From: Margaritispora aquatica
Lineage: Eukaryota > Ascomycota > Leotiomycetes > Helotiales > Discinellaceae
Direction: 5' to 3'
Length of the DNA: 64,000 nucleotides
Assembly: GCA_007644065.1 (NCBI GenBank)
Contig: VJWN01000012.1
Span: forward strand, 485,758 to 549,757
In this document: positions 1 to 11,593 of the stretch, piece by piece
Position numbering within the stretch: position 1 is the first letter of the stretch
Layout of the letters: each line of letters begins with the position of its first letter
Notes under the pieces: model-generated
What the model was told of the DNA's origin: nothing
The model's input: only the letters and a program-made list of their open reading frames with translations
Databases searched by the model: none
Program-made: the position numbers and the translations under genes

Positions 1-3000
1 ACGCTCCATCTATTGCTAACCAACCGCCACCTAATGGAATGTTTCCTAGCCTGTCTCCACCTACAACTGGTCTACCGAGGACCGCGGATCCATCAGGACT
101 TCCATCCAACATATTACTTTCAACAGTTGAAAACCTATCAGAAGCAATTTCTGCATTGAGTGTCTCTGCTCGCTCAATCAGCGATTCTGAATTACTGGAG
201 AAAATCCCGGGTAACTTTAGTGCCGAAGATTTGAAAAAGATTTTTGCCACATACCGCATTACTATGATGAACAGAGCTATGCAGGGAGCAATGGCACAAA
301 TGGGCACATCTGATCCAACGGTAATATTCAATTTTTACATGAAGGAAAGAGAGCTCATCCTAAAACATTATGCTGTCGTGTTCAGCGATTTGAAGCAGAA
401 GCCTGATGCTCACAATAACAACAATCCTGGCAAGCAATCTCAGAACGAAAAGCCAACCTCTGTTCCTGATCCTACCTTTGATTCCTCAAACAAAAGAAAG
501 GTTATGGATGATGAAGTTGATCAGAGTCCAAATAAGCGTAACCGGCAGATTGAGTCGCCAAGTTCTTTCTCAAATGGAGTCGCTCAAACTCCTGTCCCAC
601 CTCCTGTCGCTGCCACCCAATCAACATCATTCTCTCCGTTTGGTACAAATGGAAATATTGCCAAGCCTCCTGCTTTAGCTGCGCCATCAATTACATCGCC
701 AGCTAAGTCGAAGAGGAAGGCTGAGGATGAGCTTACACAGAACACTGAACAACTCAGCCCGTTGAGGAGAGAAATGAAGACACCCAAGCTAGGCGGATCT
801 TCGAATTCTCCTCGATCTGGATCTCAAACATCAAACATCTTTAAGAGTATTCTCGAGAGTCCATCAGAACCGGGTCCTGCCAAGACAAGTCCTCAGAAAA
901 GGGCAGCATCTCCGGAGAAGCCAGCGGAAGAAGCCCCTCGCTTCAATCCTTTCGGAAGTCTACAAGTTCCAAAATCCCCCTCAAAGGCGTTGGCACCACC
1001 ATCACCTGCTGCAACAAATATGTTCAGTTCACCAGCTGCGCCAGCTACCTCAAACATGTTCTCTATGAAGCCTGCAGCAGGAGTAACCAATGCAGACAGC
1101 ACAGCTCAACCAAGTCAACCACTTGGCATGCCTAAGTTTGTTGCTCCTAACGGCAATTCGTCGAGTGATGCCGCCAAGACCGAGCCGTTTAAGATGCCTA
1201 CATTTGGTGCTCCTACTGAGAACAAGAATAATGAAACTGCAAAGAGTCAACCATTTAAGATGCCCACCTTCGGTACACCTAGCGGCGGAGCGACAAACTT
1301 CCTAGCCCAGTTTGGTGCTCAAGCAAAAAAGAATGAAGTGGATGAGGAGGCGAAGAAGTATCAAGCTGCCAAGGATGCAGACTTTGACTCAGAAGACGAT
1401 GATGAGGAAGAGTTCAAGGCGAACTGGCAAAAGAAGCGTGCAGAAGAGTTGAAGGAGCTTGAAAGAATCGCTAAGAGCGGGCAGGGATTCAAGTTTGGAG
1501 ATTCAAAACCTAAAACCACCGAACCTAGCTCCACTCCCAAAAAGTCCATTTTTGAGCCTGAAGCTAAACCCGCTGATAGCGCTGCGCCAAAGCCATTATT
1601 TGATTTCGGAACATCGACTCAAACTTCTGGCAGCAACATGTTTGGTTCTGTCAATGGTTCACGCACCTCTACGCCAGGACTTCTAGGAAGCTCCACTGGA
1701 TCAGTTCTCGATGGGCACACTGGCAAGGTTGCATCATTTGGTAATAACATCTTTGGACACCTATCCGATGCCGACAGTGGAAAGGGCGAACCTGAAGATG
1801 ACAGTCCTGATGAGGAGAGTGACACTGGTGCCACGACGACGAATGGTTCTGTGCAGAAATCTAAAGGCAAACCTGGCTCAGAAACGCTACTGGATAAATC
1901 TGTTGCAGGCACATCTGCGAAGAAGCAGAATCCATTTGGTTTAAGTAGCACTTTCGGGACCAGCTCGGCAACTGGCTCACCTGGAAGTAGCCTGTTTGGA
2001 AAAGCTTCGAAGGAGAGCAGTAAGGATGGGGATGAGTCATCTTCAGAGGATAAAGAAAGTGGAGGGACTAGGACACCTGGCGGAAGTTTGTTTGATCGCA
2101 TCACCAAAGATAGTAGTGGAAATCCAGTGCGTCACATCTCCACCGAGGAGAAGGAAAATACACAGCCAAGCACCAGAAATATTTTTGGAGACATGAAAAG
2201 CCCTTCCAATGGTCTATTCGGTAAATCTTCTGGGCCAGCTGATCAGACTTGGAAGCCAGACAGTCCTATCAAATTCGGAACTGCAAGCAGTGGCACTTCA
2301 GCTCCAACGATAGATATCACATCGGCCACACCAACCAAATCTGCCAGTCCTTCAAACTTCTTTAGTGGATTGAGCACAACCCCTTCGGCTCCACCTCCAT
2401 CACTTGGGTTGTTTGGAGCCAAGACAGATGCCAAACCATTTTCTTCTTTGTTTGGTACTTCAACTACCTCAAAGGCAGCTCCAGCGCCAGTGGGTTTTGG
2501 TTTCGGTGCTCCAAGTGCGCCTACATCTCTGTTCCCATCAGCCGCAGTCTCTGCCACAACTTCACGTGCCTCAACCCCTGGAGCCACCACGGACGGAGAG
2601 AGTGGGGCTGATGCAGATCCAGATGCCGAACGCCACGAACAGATTGATCTTACAGCAGTTGGGCCTGGCGAAGAACACGAGGATATTGTGCACGAGGTCC
2701 GCTCAAAAGCCCTTAAGTTTGTCGCAAACAAGGATGGAGGCACGAGCTCTTGGGAGACTAGGGGCGTTGGACCTCTGAGGATTCTGAAGCATAGGGATAC
2801 CAACGCAACCAGGATTCTCCTGCGCGCTGATCCATCTGGAACCATCGTCTTGAACAAGAGCATTCTTGGTGAACTCAAATATGAGGCAACTGGAAAGACG
2901 GTGAAGTTAACCACCCATGGTGATGAGGGCAAGAGTATGGAGACTTGGATCTTGCAAGTGAAGACAGCGGAGATGGCAGTGGAATTGGCGAGTAAGCTAG

Positions 3001-3020
3001 AAGCCAACAAGGCGACCTAG
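1..3020 (+). CDS. Nup2/Nup50-type FG nucleoporin with C-terminal RanBP1 domain (5' partial)
   Basis: The reading frame is open from base 3, upstream of the first visible Met (base 39), to the TAG at 3018-3020. The gene therefore probably starts outside the window and the first Met is not necessarily its start. About 1000 residues are visible. The protein is Ser/Thr/Pro-rich and disordered, with KRK-type basic clusters and scattered FG-type motifs (SLFG, NIFG, NMFG, FGFGAP). An acidic-basic stretch lies near residues 430-480. The last 120 residues form a Ran-binding RanBP1/PH-like domain, including EDIVHEVRSKALKF and GVGPLRILKHRDTNATRILLR. This order matches fungal Nup2 and animal Nup50, mobile nuclear-basket nucleoporins that bind importin-alpha and Ran-GTP during import. 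The N-terminal importin-binding segment would lie at or before the window edge. The family call is firm; Nup2 orthology is inferred. Confidence 0.88.
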   Translation, partial: APSIANQPPPNGMFPSLSPPTTGLPRTADPSGLPSNILLSTVENLSEAISALSVSARSISDSELLEKIPGNFSAEDLKKIFATYRITMMNRAMQGAMAQMGTSDPTVIFNFYMKERELILKHYAVVFSDLKQKPDAHNNNNPGKQSQNEKPTSVPDPTFDSSNKRKVMDDEVDQSPNKRNRQIESPSSFSNGVAQTPVPPPVAATQSTSFSPFGTNGNIAKPPALAAPSITSPAKSKRKAEDELTQNTEQLSPLRREMKTPKLGGSSNSPRSGSQTSNIFKSILESPSEPGPAKTSPQKRAASPEKPAEEAPRFNPFGSLQVPKSPSKALAPPSPAATNMFSSPAAPATSNMFSMKPAAGVTNADSTAQPSQPLGMPKFVAPNGNSSSDAAKTEPFKMPTFGAPTENKNNETAKSQPFKMPTFGTPSGGATNFLAQFGAQAKKNEVDEEAKKYQAAKDADFDSEDDDEEEFKANWQKKRAEELKELERIAKSGQGFKFGDSKPKTTEPSSTPKKSIFEPEAKPADSAAPKPLFDFGTSTQTSGSNMFGSVNGSRTSTPGLLGSSTGSVLDGHTGKVASFGNNIFGHLSDADSGKGEPEDDSPDEESDTGATTTNGSVQKSKGKPGSETLLDKSVAGTSAKKQNPFGLSSTFGTSSATGSPGSSLFGKASKESSKDGDESSSEDKESGGTRTPGGSLFDRITKDSSGNPVRHISTEEKENTQPSTRNIFGDMKSPSNGLFGKSSGPADQTWKPDSPIKFGTASSGTSAPTIDITSATPTKSASPSNFFSGLSTTPSAPPPSLGLFGAKTDAKPFSSLFGTSTTSKAAPAPVGFGFGAPSAPTSLFPSAAVSATTSRASTPGATTDGESGADADPDAERHEQIDLTAVGPGEEHEDIVHEVRSKALKFVANKDGGTSSWETRGVGPLRILKHRDTNATRILLRADPSGTIVLNKSILGELKYEATGKTVKLTTHGDEGKSMETWILQVKTAEMAVELASKLEANKAT

Positions 3021-4044
3021 ATGGGCAGGATTTTGAAGATTGACGGATCGTGGTTGTAGGTGCTTGGTGTTTAATTTTTGCAGGCTTTCTGCCGCCACTC
3101 GTTGGCTTTCTTTGTGGAATTAAGAAACAATTCAGGGGCATTGCATCATGGGATGGGGTTGATATGGCGTTGCATAGCGAGGGTACATGGGGTTATTAAA
3201 TGTAATAAAAGTGTCTGTCCAGCCTGGATTCTCATAGCGTATATCTTCTGTGGGCACGGCGATGCCAGTTTGAGAGTGTATAGAGCGCGAATTTTTTGTG
3301 TTGATACATTACTTTATTCTTCTGTCGCATGTGATCTATAATCACGTCCATTTTGCCTCCTATTCTTCGGTTAATTCATAACTTTGTTCCATTCTCATCC
3401 GAGCCTCGAGCGTGAAGTAACTGTGCATACGGAACCTCAAACATGCCATCATGTGCTACGGCCTCGAAGCTATGTGCACTTCAGCCGAGAAAAGTAACAC
3501 CTCCATAAAGCCGGTGTTGGCGTAAGGTCGAGGTAGCGTTCAATACCTTAAGACACGGTGCATTCCTCTCGCCTGTCTCGCTTAATCTAACCACTCCTCA
3601 ACAACCCCTCCTTTCCCTCCCCTCAGATTAAATTGCTCCTTCTAAACACTCTTTCTTGTTAGTTCTGAACATACAGAATATATACACAGCCTTATATGCT
3701 TGGTAAATCAACATTATAGCGACTTAGGACAGTGGTTAGAATTCTTTCTTTGTGATGAATCTACCTCATGCTGAGTTCAGTTCACCCTTCAGACTTGCGA
3801 ATCACTCGATACCTAATTACTCTCTACCGAAATGACTCTGACGTCCATATTCAAATCCCTCGTGAGAGCCGTGTTGTTGAGTTGATACATAATTTTATTT
3901 TATACTGGTTTATCTATTTGTAGCATGTTGAATTTGCCGCCCTTATTTATGCCCCTTCCGAACGCCTTCATTTCTTACCTCAGAAAGCAACCCAACCGTT
4001 TTCCCTCACCCAGTCCCTTCGCCACGAAAAGTCCCGCCTCAGTC
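3021..4044. other. Intergenic, convergent 3' flanks
   Basis: This stretch lies between the nucleoporin (+) and the adenosine deaminase-like gene (-), so it holds two 3' flanks. I see only short, non-conserved frames and pyrimidine-rich sequence. No RNA gene or repeat was recognised. Confidence 0.5.
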
Positions 4045-6017
4045 CTAATCCTGCACATCCAAAGTCGTCTCCTTCATCAAAGCAGCTACAACTCCTCCCT
4101 CCCCACCATCGCCAAATTCAGTAACAACCCATAAGCAAAATTGCTCCCACTGCACCGCCCATTCTTGCATCCTCTCTGCTCTCACACCACTCCCCAAACT
4201 AGCCTCCTTAATACCCTTGACCCACTCCCCCGCACTCAAATCCTCAAACGCTGCCCAACGAACACTATTCTCCGCCAGACTCGCTAGACCCGCCAAGCCC
4301 AAGTTATCCCATGCCTGCAGTGCTTGCCAGAAATCGTGCGTCATGCCCGCGGTATCCTGCCCCAGGATGGCTGGATCGTCGTTGCACAGCGAGCAGGCCA
4401 CACCTCGGGCCAGGAGGGCCGGGAGAGGGTGCGAGAGTACAGAGGCGCAGAGTCGGAGGACCTCGTTGGAGATGGGGCACGATTCGACGAGGATCTTCTT
4501 CTCTTTCACCATGTCGATTAGGAGGGGGTGTTTGTACAACGAGAAGCCGTGGCCGATTCGTCGCGTGCCGAGGAGGACGGCGTCGAAGAGATTTTGATCT
4601 GTGTCTGTTCCATCTCCTAGGGTTTCACCTGCGTGGAAGAAGAAGGGGATGTCGATTCCTTCTTGAGCGCATTGCTTCTTGAACCAGAAAAGCTCTGGAA
4701 GTAGATCCTTAAGTGGACGACCTGGGTCTTCTTGTCCTACGAGATCGTAGCCTGCAATCAAGTGTGGATAAGCCATCTTGATGGCGATGCAGGCATCCAT
4801 ATCTTCCACAATCTTGCGAGTGTCCAAAATTCGCACACCTGTCCAAATCATGCGGGTTCCCCAGAAATCCTTACCTTCTTCGGTAGCTTTGAAAGCTTCG
4901 ATCTCCTCGCCAAACACCTTGAACATACGATCATATGTTTTCTCTGGCTCTTCCTGTCCCGGAGCATAGTACTGGAATGTGAAAGCTAGACGTAAATCAA
5001 CCCATCTAACACCATCGGCGTTTAGCTGCTGCATCATGCGACGCATGAACAGCTTGAAAATGGGCTCGTAGAAGATGATGGTGTTCAGGATAGTGAAAAC
5101 CGAGGAGAACTTCCTCCACACAGCATCCACGCCGTGGTGATGCTCAATAGACTCAATGTTAGTGATAGTGCAGCGATCCTTGAGCCAGGAAAGAAAGCCT
5201 TTCCTGCCACCATTTGGAAAGCTATCTGCTGCTTTCGTGAGAAGCATAGGAGAGCTTGGTGCATAGTCCTTGCTCCAAATCGAGACATCACTCTCTACCT
5301 CCCATTAGCAATGCCCCCAATCAACTCGACAAAAACATACCAGGAGTGATATTCAAGAAGCGAAAGCTAATAGGAGCAGCCTCTAAGTTCTTCGCTTCCG
5401 ACAGCGGCACCTTACAATGGATATGCATTCCCGGCTCCTTAAGCAGGATATCAAACAAGTAGTCAAAATCCACCATGGCATCCATATGGGCATGCAGCAG
5501 CGCGCCTTTGGGCATCTTGCGCATGATCTTCCACAGCTTCGTCCCCTCCATTTTCTCCTTTGCCAGGCTGAACATCATGCCTGGGTACACGTTCGCGCCT
5601 GTCTTCTGGGCGAGGATATCCTCAAACTCGTTGGTCCATGTTGATTTTTGCTCTTCGTCCCGGATGCGGTCGACGATTGAGCATGCTTCTTGTGCGAGGG
5701 GTGAGAGAGAGGAGCGGAATGCATGGTCTGAGAGGTGTGTTAGTGGGGGCTTGCGGTTAGGTAGGAGGTGAGAGCTGCTTACCACTACGCTGGCTCTTCT
5801 CTTGTGAGATGAGCGCGTCACGGCCAGAGAGGTACTTGTTGATAAATGCCTCGTCCTTAGCTGGGATGTCTTGCTCGACTTCTGCCCATTCGTCGTCGGG
5901 CATGCGAGATGGCCAGAACATATCACGGACTCGAGACATTGTTGTGGTGGGGTGGAATTCTAATACGTCACTAAGAGAAGAGGAAGAACTGAACTTTTTA
6001 TTGTCGGACGAAGCCAA
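4045..6017 (-). CDS. ADA2/ADGF-like adenosine deaminase
   Basis: Deaminates adenosine or deoxyadenosine to inosine (metal-dependent amidohydrolase fold). There are three exons: 6017-5783, 5727-5341 and 5294-4045, joined in phase 1 with GTAAGC and GTATGT donors and a CTAAT branch point in intron 2. They encode 623 residues. Active-site motifs are intact and in order: HAHMDA (first metal HxH, about residue 157), FFHAGET, RIGHGFS, CPISNEVL and NDDPA. The long region before HAHMDA is typical of the ADGF/ADA2 (CECR1) subfamily rather than the shorter cytosolic ADA. No signal peptide is evident after the Met at 6017, nor after the alternative in-frame Met at 5939, so an intracellular enzyme is likely although many ADGFs are secreted. 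Substrate preference is inferred from the family. The C-terminal tail ends close to the stop at 4045. Confidence 0.9.
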
Positions 6018-6302
6018 GCTATAAAGTATTTCTATATCAACAATAACAACGAAAGTAAAGTAGACCTGCCTATACGAGAAAGCTCAATCCCCCATTCTTG
6101 GTTGAAGAAGTTACCTAGTCGTTCGCGGTGGACCACATTTGGGGAAGTAATCACAAATGGCGGGGTCCTCCGATAAATATCTACCCTACTATCTTACTTA
6201 CCAAGGTCGATTGTCAGACCGTAAGAGTCACAGATACGTAAAGATGCGCCATTTATCCAGACTCGTTTCTAAGTAATGTACAGTATAATAACCTCTCTAT
6301 GT

Positions 6303-6885
6303 CTAGAGCTTCGCCTTCACAGTTTGCGCCTTCTTCAGGATCGGCTCCATCTTCGTGGCCTTCATCACATCACCCTTAACCTTCAACTTTCCACCCATGA
6401 ACAGCCTCTGTGCATTTGCCTTCCCACTGACCAGCTTTCCGAAATCATCGTCTGAGAGCGAGAGGGTAACTAAAGGGATACCATGTTAGCCTAGGAAACT
6501 CTAGCTCCATATCCATGATGCCGATTGATGTCAAACAACAACCACCACCTCGTCACTCCAATGCATCGCAGAAGTTGTACAGCAGGATGTAATGAAACAA
6601 ATGACTCCTCACCAGTTGGCTTCTCTCCCATTCCCTTCCCTACCACGCCCTTGTTCTTAAGATCAATGTGCCAGCTATCCGTCTCACCAGCCTTGTTCTT
6701 CAGCGTGAACGCGAAGACAGCATTGCCTTGCTTGATGGCATCTTTCCTTTCGGCATCGGAGGATGTGAGCGCAGCGTTGATGTCGTCGAATGCCACGGAG
6801 GAAGGGAATGCGTCTGCGATGTGTTAGTTAGTGTCTGTCTGCCAACATCTTACGTGAGGGTTGCATTACCGTTCTTGAGGCCCAT
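6303..6885 (-). CDS. SCP2 sterol-carrier-domain protein
   Basis: Small lipid-binding protein of the SCP2 fold, which carries sterols and acyl chains and is often peroxisomal. Three exons, 6885-6870 (only 16 nt), 6813-6613 and 6469-6303, all joined in phase 1, give 127 residues. The start MGLKN sits on the tiny first exon and continues into DAFPSSVAFDDI, the usual beginning of fungal single-domain SCP2 proteins. The core includes FTLKNKAGETDSWHIDLKNK and, on the last exon, DDDFGKLVSGKANAQRLFM followed by GGKLKVKGDVMKATK. The C-terminus reads KAKL, which is close to but not a canonical SKL-type PTS1 peroxisomal signal. Length matches stand-alone SCP2 proteins. Donors are GTAATG and GTGAGG. Confidence 0.92.
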
Positions 6886-7520
6886 CTTGTGTTTTGTGAT
6901 GCTCTAGAGTTTCTTGTTGGTGAGGTTGATGTACTTGGGATTTGATGGCAGAATTGACGGTTGAAGATGCGAATGTCACAAGTAATGGGATAGAGAATTG
7001 CGGTCAGAAGAAATGGAAGTCTATTTTATTTATGGGGTAGATGGATGGTCACAAGAGAGTCAGAAGTCAAATGCAATGGAAACTCGATCCTCCGAGTGCA
7101 GCAGCTGCCACTTGCGACGACGCGAACCAGACTTTTGGTCAGATACATGTGACAATGCCGAGGCTCATCTCCGAGTCTAACTCGTTTTGGATCTGGGGTA
7201 AATCTACCGACTTCACATGGTTTGAAGGGATCTCATCTTTAGGTATGACTACGTCCGAAAAAGGAATGCGAGAAGTAGTTTCTTGCGATTCTGCGTGTTC
7301 TTTTGCGAGGAGAGAAGAACGTTGATTTTGGTAGTGCACATTTTAGGTGGATCATCCTCGGTCCGGTTTGAAGTTGGAATATCTTGCATGTTGCGTTGAT
7401 GATCTTTACTTTCTCTTGAGATGAGTATTTGAACATGAATGTAAAGTCTCATTGAGAAGCTAAATTTAACATTTGATAGTCATACAAATTGTATATACCT
7501 CCGCAGCACATCCTACCACC
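6886..7520. other. Intergenic region upstream of the SCP2 gene
   Basis: Presumptive promoter of the SCP2 gene plus the 3' flank of the Crh-type gene. Only short shadow frames are present; no conserved coding or RNA signal was recognised. Confidence 0.4.
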
Positions 7521-8652
7521 CTACATACCCAAATACACCGCAGCCAGCGCCGCAATCAGCGCAAGGAAACTTCCATTATTGCGCGCCGTATACCCCAAGC
7601 TCACAGCACTTGCGGTCGTCGTCGACGCCGCCGAGCTTGATGAACTCACCGTCGTGGTAGCATTACCACTACTACCCACCCCAACTGTGGAATTAGCACT
7701 ATACGACACCGCCGTGGTATTTCCGTCCGTGGTGGCATTCCCACTGATGACAATGGACGTGTAATCCCCGCTCATATCGCCATACGTGTACACCTCTCCA
7801 CTCGTCGTATAATCCTGTAGCGTCAAGTTCCGCACGTACATCGTGAACGGCGCCTCACTGAGATCCGTATAACCGCCTGCCCAGTCCACTGTGCCTTCAG
7901 ACGCGTTGGCGGAGCCGCCGTCCCAGATTCCAATCTTGATGCGCATGGGTGTTTGAGGGAAGTTCTTTCCGTCGAGAGCATCCTCGTAGAGAAGTGTGCG
8001 GAGCACGGTGCCGTCGACGTACCATGTTATGGATGCGGATGTCCAGTCGATGGTGTAGTTGTGCCAGATCTCTTGCGGATCGTTGACGGTGGGGTAGGTG
8101 GCGCGGTCATAGGTTGTGGTGTTGCCTTTGCCGAAGTAGTTGGTTTCGACGACGGTGGAGTTTCCTCCTAGCCATTCCTGCTATGCGTTAGCGATTTCAA
8201 GATAAGTCAATCGTGAGAAACGAGGATTCATACCCAGTCGATCTCATCCAAATCATCAGACTCCATAACAAAAGAACTGATGACCCCAGTGCCACTAGCA
8301 GCTTTCAAGAAAAGCTCAACGCGGCCAAAGAAGATATATTTTGTCGATGTGATAGTCGCCGCAAGGCCAGCGGACGTCATGATGAACTCAGCTCCATCAT
8401 CACCATAAGTCATGGTGGTCCCGGCTTCAGCAGTGAAGTACTTGCTCTCTCCTTCCGTGAAGTCAATGAAGACTGTCTCTCCAAGAGCGGCATCACTTGG
8501 GCAAGCTGGAAATGTCAGATTCGTACTCTCGACTTGGGAGAGTTGGGTGACTTACAACTGTTTGTGGTGGGATTGCAATCCGTGTAAGTCTGAGCGAGGG
8601 ACAGTGTAGAGAATGCAAGGGCCGAAGCCAACGAGAGGAATTGAGATCTCAT
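7521..8652 (-). CDS. Crh-type GH16 chitin-glucan transglycosidase, GPI-anchored
   Basis: Cell-wall enzyme that cross-links chitin to beta-1,6/beta-1,3-glucan. Three exons, 8652-8556, 8505-8234 and 8177-7521, give 341 residues. The N-terminus MRSQFLSLASALAFSTLSLA is a signal peptide. The GH16 active site DEIDWEWLGG (DExDxE) is formed across the second splice junction: TGG ends exon 2 and GAA begins exon 3, which supports the model. Downstream motifs NYFGKGN, WHNYTIDW and RIKIGIWDGG are typical of the Crh1/Utr2 group. No chitin-binding module precedes the catalytic domain, so it resembles Crh1 more than Utr2. The C-terminus is Ser/Thr/Ala-rich and ends in a hydrophobic tail (SFLALIAALAAVYLGM), as expected for GPI attachment. 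It acts at the plasma membrane and wall. Confidence 0.92.
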
Positions 8653-9594
8653 ATTGAAACGAGTGTGTAGAGAAAACAAGAAGAAATCTCAGAAGATCAA
8701 TCGAATGTGCAGAAAACAAAGAAGATTTAGAGAGAATAAATACAAAAGAAAATTCAAAACAGCAACAGCTACGAAAAGACCATGATGAAGCATCGTGGCT
8801 GGGAACACTCATTGTGAGTGAGGACGAATGCTGTGGAGAAGGAGTACGCAATTGTGGGTAAGTGAAATTTTAAGGTTGTGAGACAGACAGACGCAAATAG
8901 TTCGAGAGAGGCAGACTGGAAATACTTTCATTATTTTTGATAACTTGCTACTTCTCATTGCAAGACTTGGGCATTCGAGGTTCTGTCAAAGAAGCTTTAT
9001 GCCAAGTGACGGACATGTGTTTTGGGGTTGAGTGGTGAAGATGCTTGGAGATGCTCCACGGTGATCCTTGGCTTCTTCGGTTAGTAAAAATGCAGTGCGC
9101 ACGTGACAGCAACCATCGAAAGATCCCATTCCCCGTCTGGCGGGAACAATGCAACAAAAAAACGGGAGTGCCGAGCAGATATCAGATGAGGTAGATCGAT
9201 TACAGTCTGTCAGAGAGTGCTAGAGTTTCTGGCTGCTATCTAATGATGGAAGGAAGCAAGGTTCCGGTCATTTTAGAATCGACACGGGGATTCAGACTTC
9301 GAGATCTTGATTTGAGAGTAGCTTACACGCAAAAGATACCATCCCGTCATGTATTTTTTGGAATAACTTGTTCTATATTCGCCTTCCTCATTGAAAATTA
9401 TAAAATTATTACTACTATTATAGTGTAGAATACTGAAATTCGCAATGAGTCGAGTCTCATACCCCAAAATTGTAACCAACCTTTGACTCCCTATCCCCTA
9501 GTTGAACGTCAGTATGATGAAATCTCCCAATACATAATACAGCCACAAGCCAAAGATACTTCACGACACTTGCCATCCAGCGTCCAAAAGAAAA
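8653..9594. other. Intergenic region upstream of the Crh-type gene
   Basis: Presumptive promoter of the Crh-type gene and 3' flank of the peptide transporter. An AT-rich patch with ATTATTACTACTATTATAG lies near 9405-9425. No coding or RNA gene was recognised. Confidence 0.4.
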
Positions 9595-11593
9595 TCATGC
9601 CTTCTCAGCACCACTGCGACCATCAGCACCAGCAGCACCGTTCTTCTGCCCGAATTGAGCACGGGACAGCAAGTTCAGTCTATCTTCCTCCTTGTCGATG
9701 TCTTTATTAGTGAGGTAGAAGCCAATACCACCGATGAGGGCGACGACAGCAACAACGGCGTAGTTCCAAACCAGCAGGGGGTCCTCGGAGAGCGCAACCA
9801 AGCCCTGGGAGAGAGCAGAAGAGAGGGCACTCATGAAGAGTGAGATAGCCGCAACGGTGGAACGCATGTTTGTCGGTGCTTTAGTGAAGGCGTACTCGAG
9901 TGAAGTAACAGAGGCCATGATTTCGGAGAAGCCGATGAGGCCGTAGGGGAGGAGTTGGAGCCACACGGAAATAGGGGTCTCTTCGTCGCAGGTGTTGGCA
10001 TGGTCGCCGCAAGGGCTCATCTGATAGATGTAGTATTGTGTCACACAGGCGGAGACCATGGCGAAGGATGCGATGACGAACCCGCAGGTAATGCGCTTGA
10101 TGGGGGTGAATCGTATGCCTGCCTTTCGTAGTCCTGGATACACGACGTAGTCCATAACTGGGATGAGAATGACGATGAACAGAGGATTGAAGTTCATAAC
10201 AATGTCGTTCGGTACGCCGTTGAGCTGCATGGTTGCAGCTTGCGATGTGAGGTTGTTGGTCATTTGGCCGTAGGCGAGCCAGTAGAGAGGGTACCATAGG
10301 AAGACTTTGCATGCGAGTATACCACGACGAACTTCCTCGACCCAAGCATCATCGAATGTCATCCATGCTGGCTTTGCGTTGCCGAGTGTGGAAGGCTTTG
10401 CATTCTCCCAGAATCCTTGTCTCCTCATGTTGCTTATGCTATGTTTTGTTAGTACGAGACATGCATCTGCGAACGGTAGGGATAACTTACGTTTTGAATG
10501 GATTCCAGGACCACTTGTCCTTCATTGCAAATTTCCAAAGCTTAAATGAGGTTGCAAGAACCGATCCCTCAGGCGGGGTGAGACGGTATCTCTCCTTGCA
10601 CATGAGAATGACCGACGGGCAAAGGCAAAGCATGAGTGTAGGGAGGACTAAGTCAATTTTTATTAGAATCTATTCTGGCACAACAACTCTAAGAAAGAAG
10701 AACTTACGGAATGATAACCAGAAGCCAACATACTTCTCCGCATAGACCATGGCAATACTACCCATGAGAGAGCCAACATTGATCATCAAGTAGAACCACA
10801 AGTAGACTCTTTGAGTGGTGACTGCAGGATCCATAATGACTCTCTCCCCTTTAGCGTCCGTGGTCACATACATGACATCCTCAGTACCTGTGTCTTTTCA
10901 GCCTCAAGTTATATATGCGCATCCTTCCAACTTACATTGTTCTGCAATCAAAGGGGAGATATTTGACTTGAAACCACCAACACCCACACCCATAATGACG
11001 ATACCAACTGCGAAGATACCAATTGCTGCGTTTGGATGAACTATCACTTGGGGGATGGCGGATATGATCAGGATAATATGGCCGATGATAGCAATGACGC
11101 AAGAAATTTGGATAGTCTTGAAACGACCCCAATATTGATCAGCCATGTAGGCACCAACCAATGGCATGATATAAGCCCAGAATGCGTTGCTATCAATCAA
11201 TTAGCGATATTATCGATGGTATGTTGACAGAACTTACAAAGTTGTCAAGCCAGTTGAGGCACGTTGACCCATATCGAGAGCTCCCGACTGGCCTTCAAAT
11301 CCAGCACCAGTTGTCGATCCATCTGGCAGAGGCTGTTGAATGAAGTTGACGAAGACGGCTGTGGTTCCATAGTATGAGAATCGCTCACAGAGTTCGACAA
11401 AGGCGATGGTGTATGCCGTCCATGGGATTTTGCCAGAGACACGACGCAGAGTCGCGAGGTCCTCAGGAGTTGGGTGTTCGAGACCATCATCTGTAATTGA
11501 ACCACTGTGGAAACTGGCTTCTCTAGAGATTGGGAGTTTTGGCTCATTGGCCTTGGCTGCCTCTGCTATTTCGAGTTCACTTGCAGCATTCAT
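9595..11593 (-). CDS. POT/PTR2-family proton-coupled oligopeptide transporter
   Basis: Plasma-membrane di/tripeptide importer of the major facilitator superfamily. Five exons, 11593-11238, 11189-10936, 10887-10708, 10647-10491 and 10432-9595, are phase-consistent and give 594 residues, the usual size of fungal Ptr2. After a cytosolic N-terminal tail come RFSYYGTTAVFVNFIQQPLP (TM1 region), GAYMADQYWGRFKTI, and the PTR2 signature region FYLMINVGSLMGSIAMVYAE, where the conserved N-x-G-S is intact. C-terminal helices include PYGLIGFSEIMASVTSLEYA, the second PTR2 hallmark, and FMSALSSALSQGL. Substrate range cannot be read from sequence; nitrate or other POT substrates are less likely for the fungal clade. 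Orthology to PTR2 is inferred. Confidence 0.93.

Noticed and set aside
2243..3010. 255-codon minus-strand frame inside the nucleoporin
   Set aside because: Shadow frame opposite a conserved RanBP1-coding segment; no domain on the minus strand.
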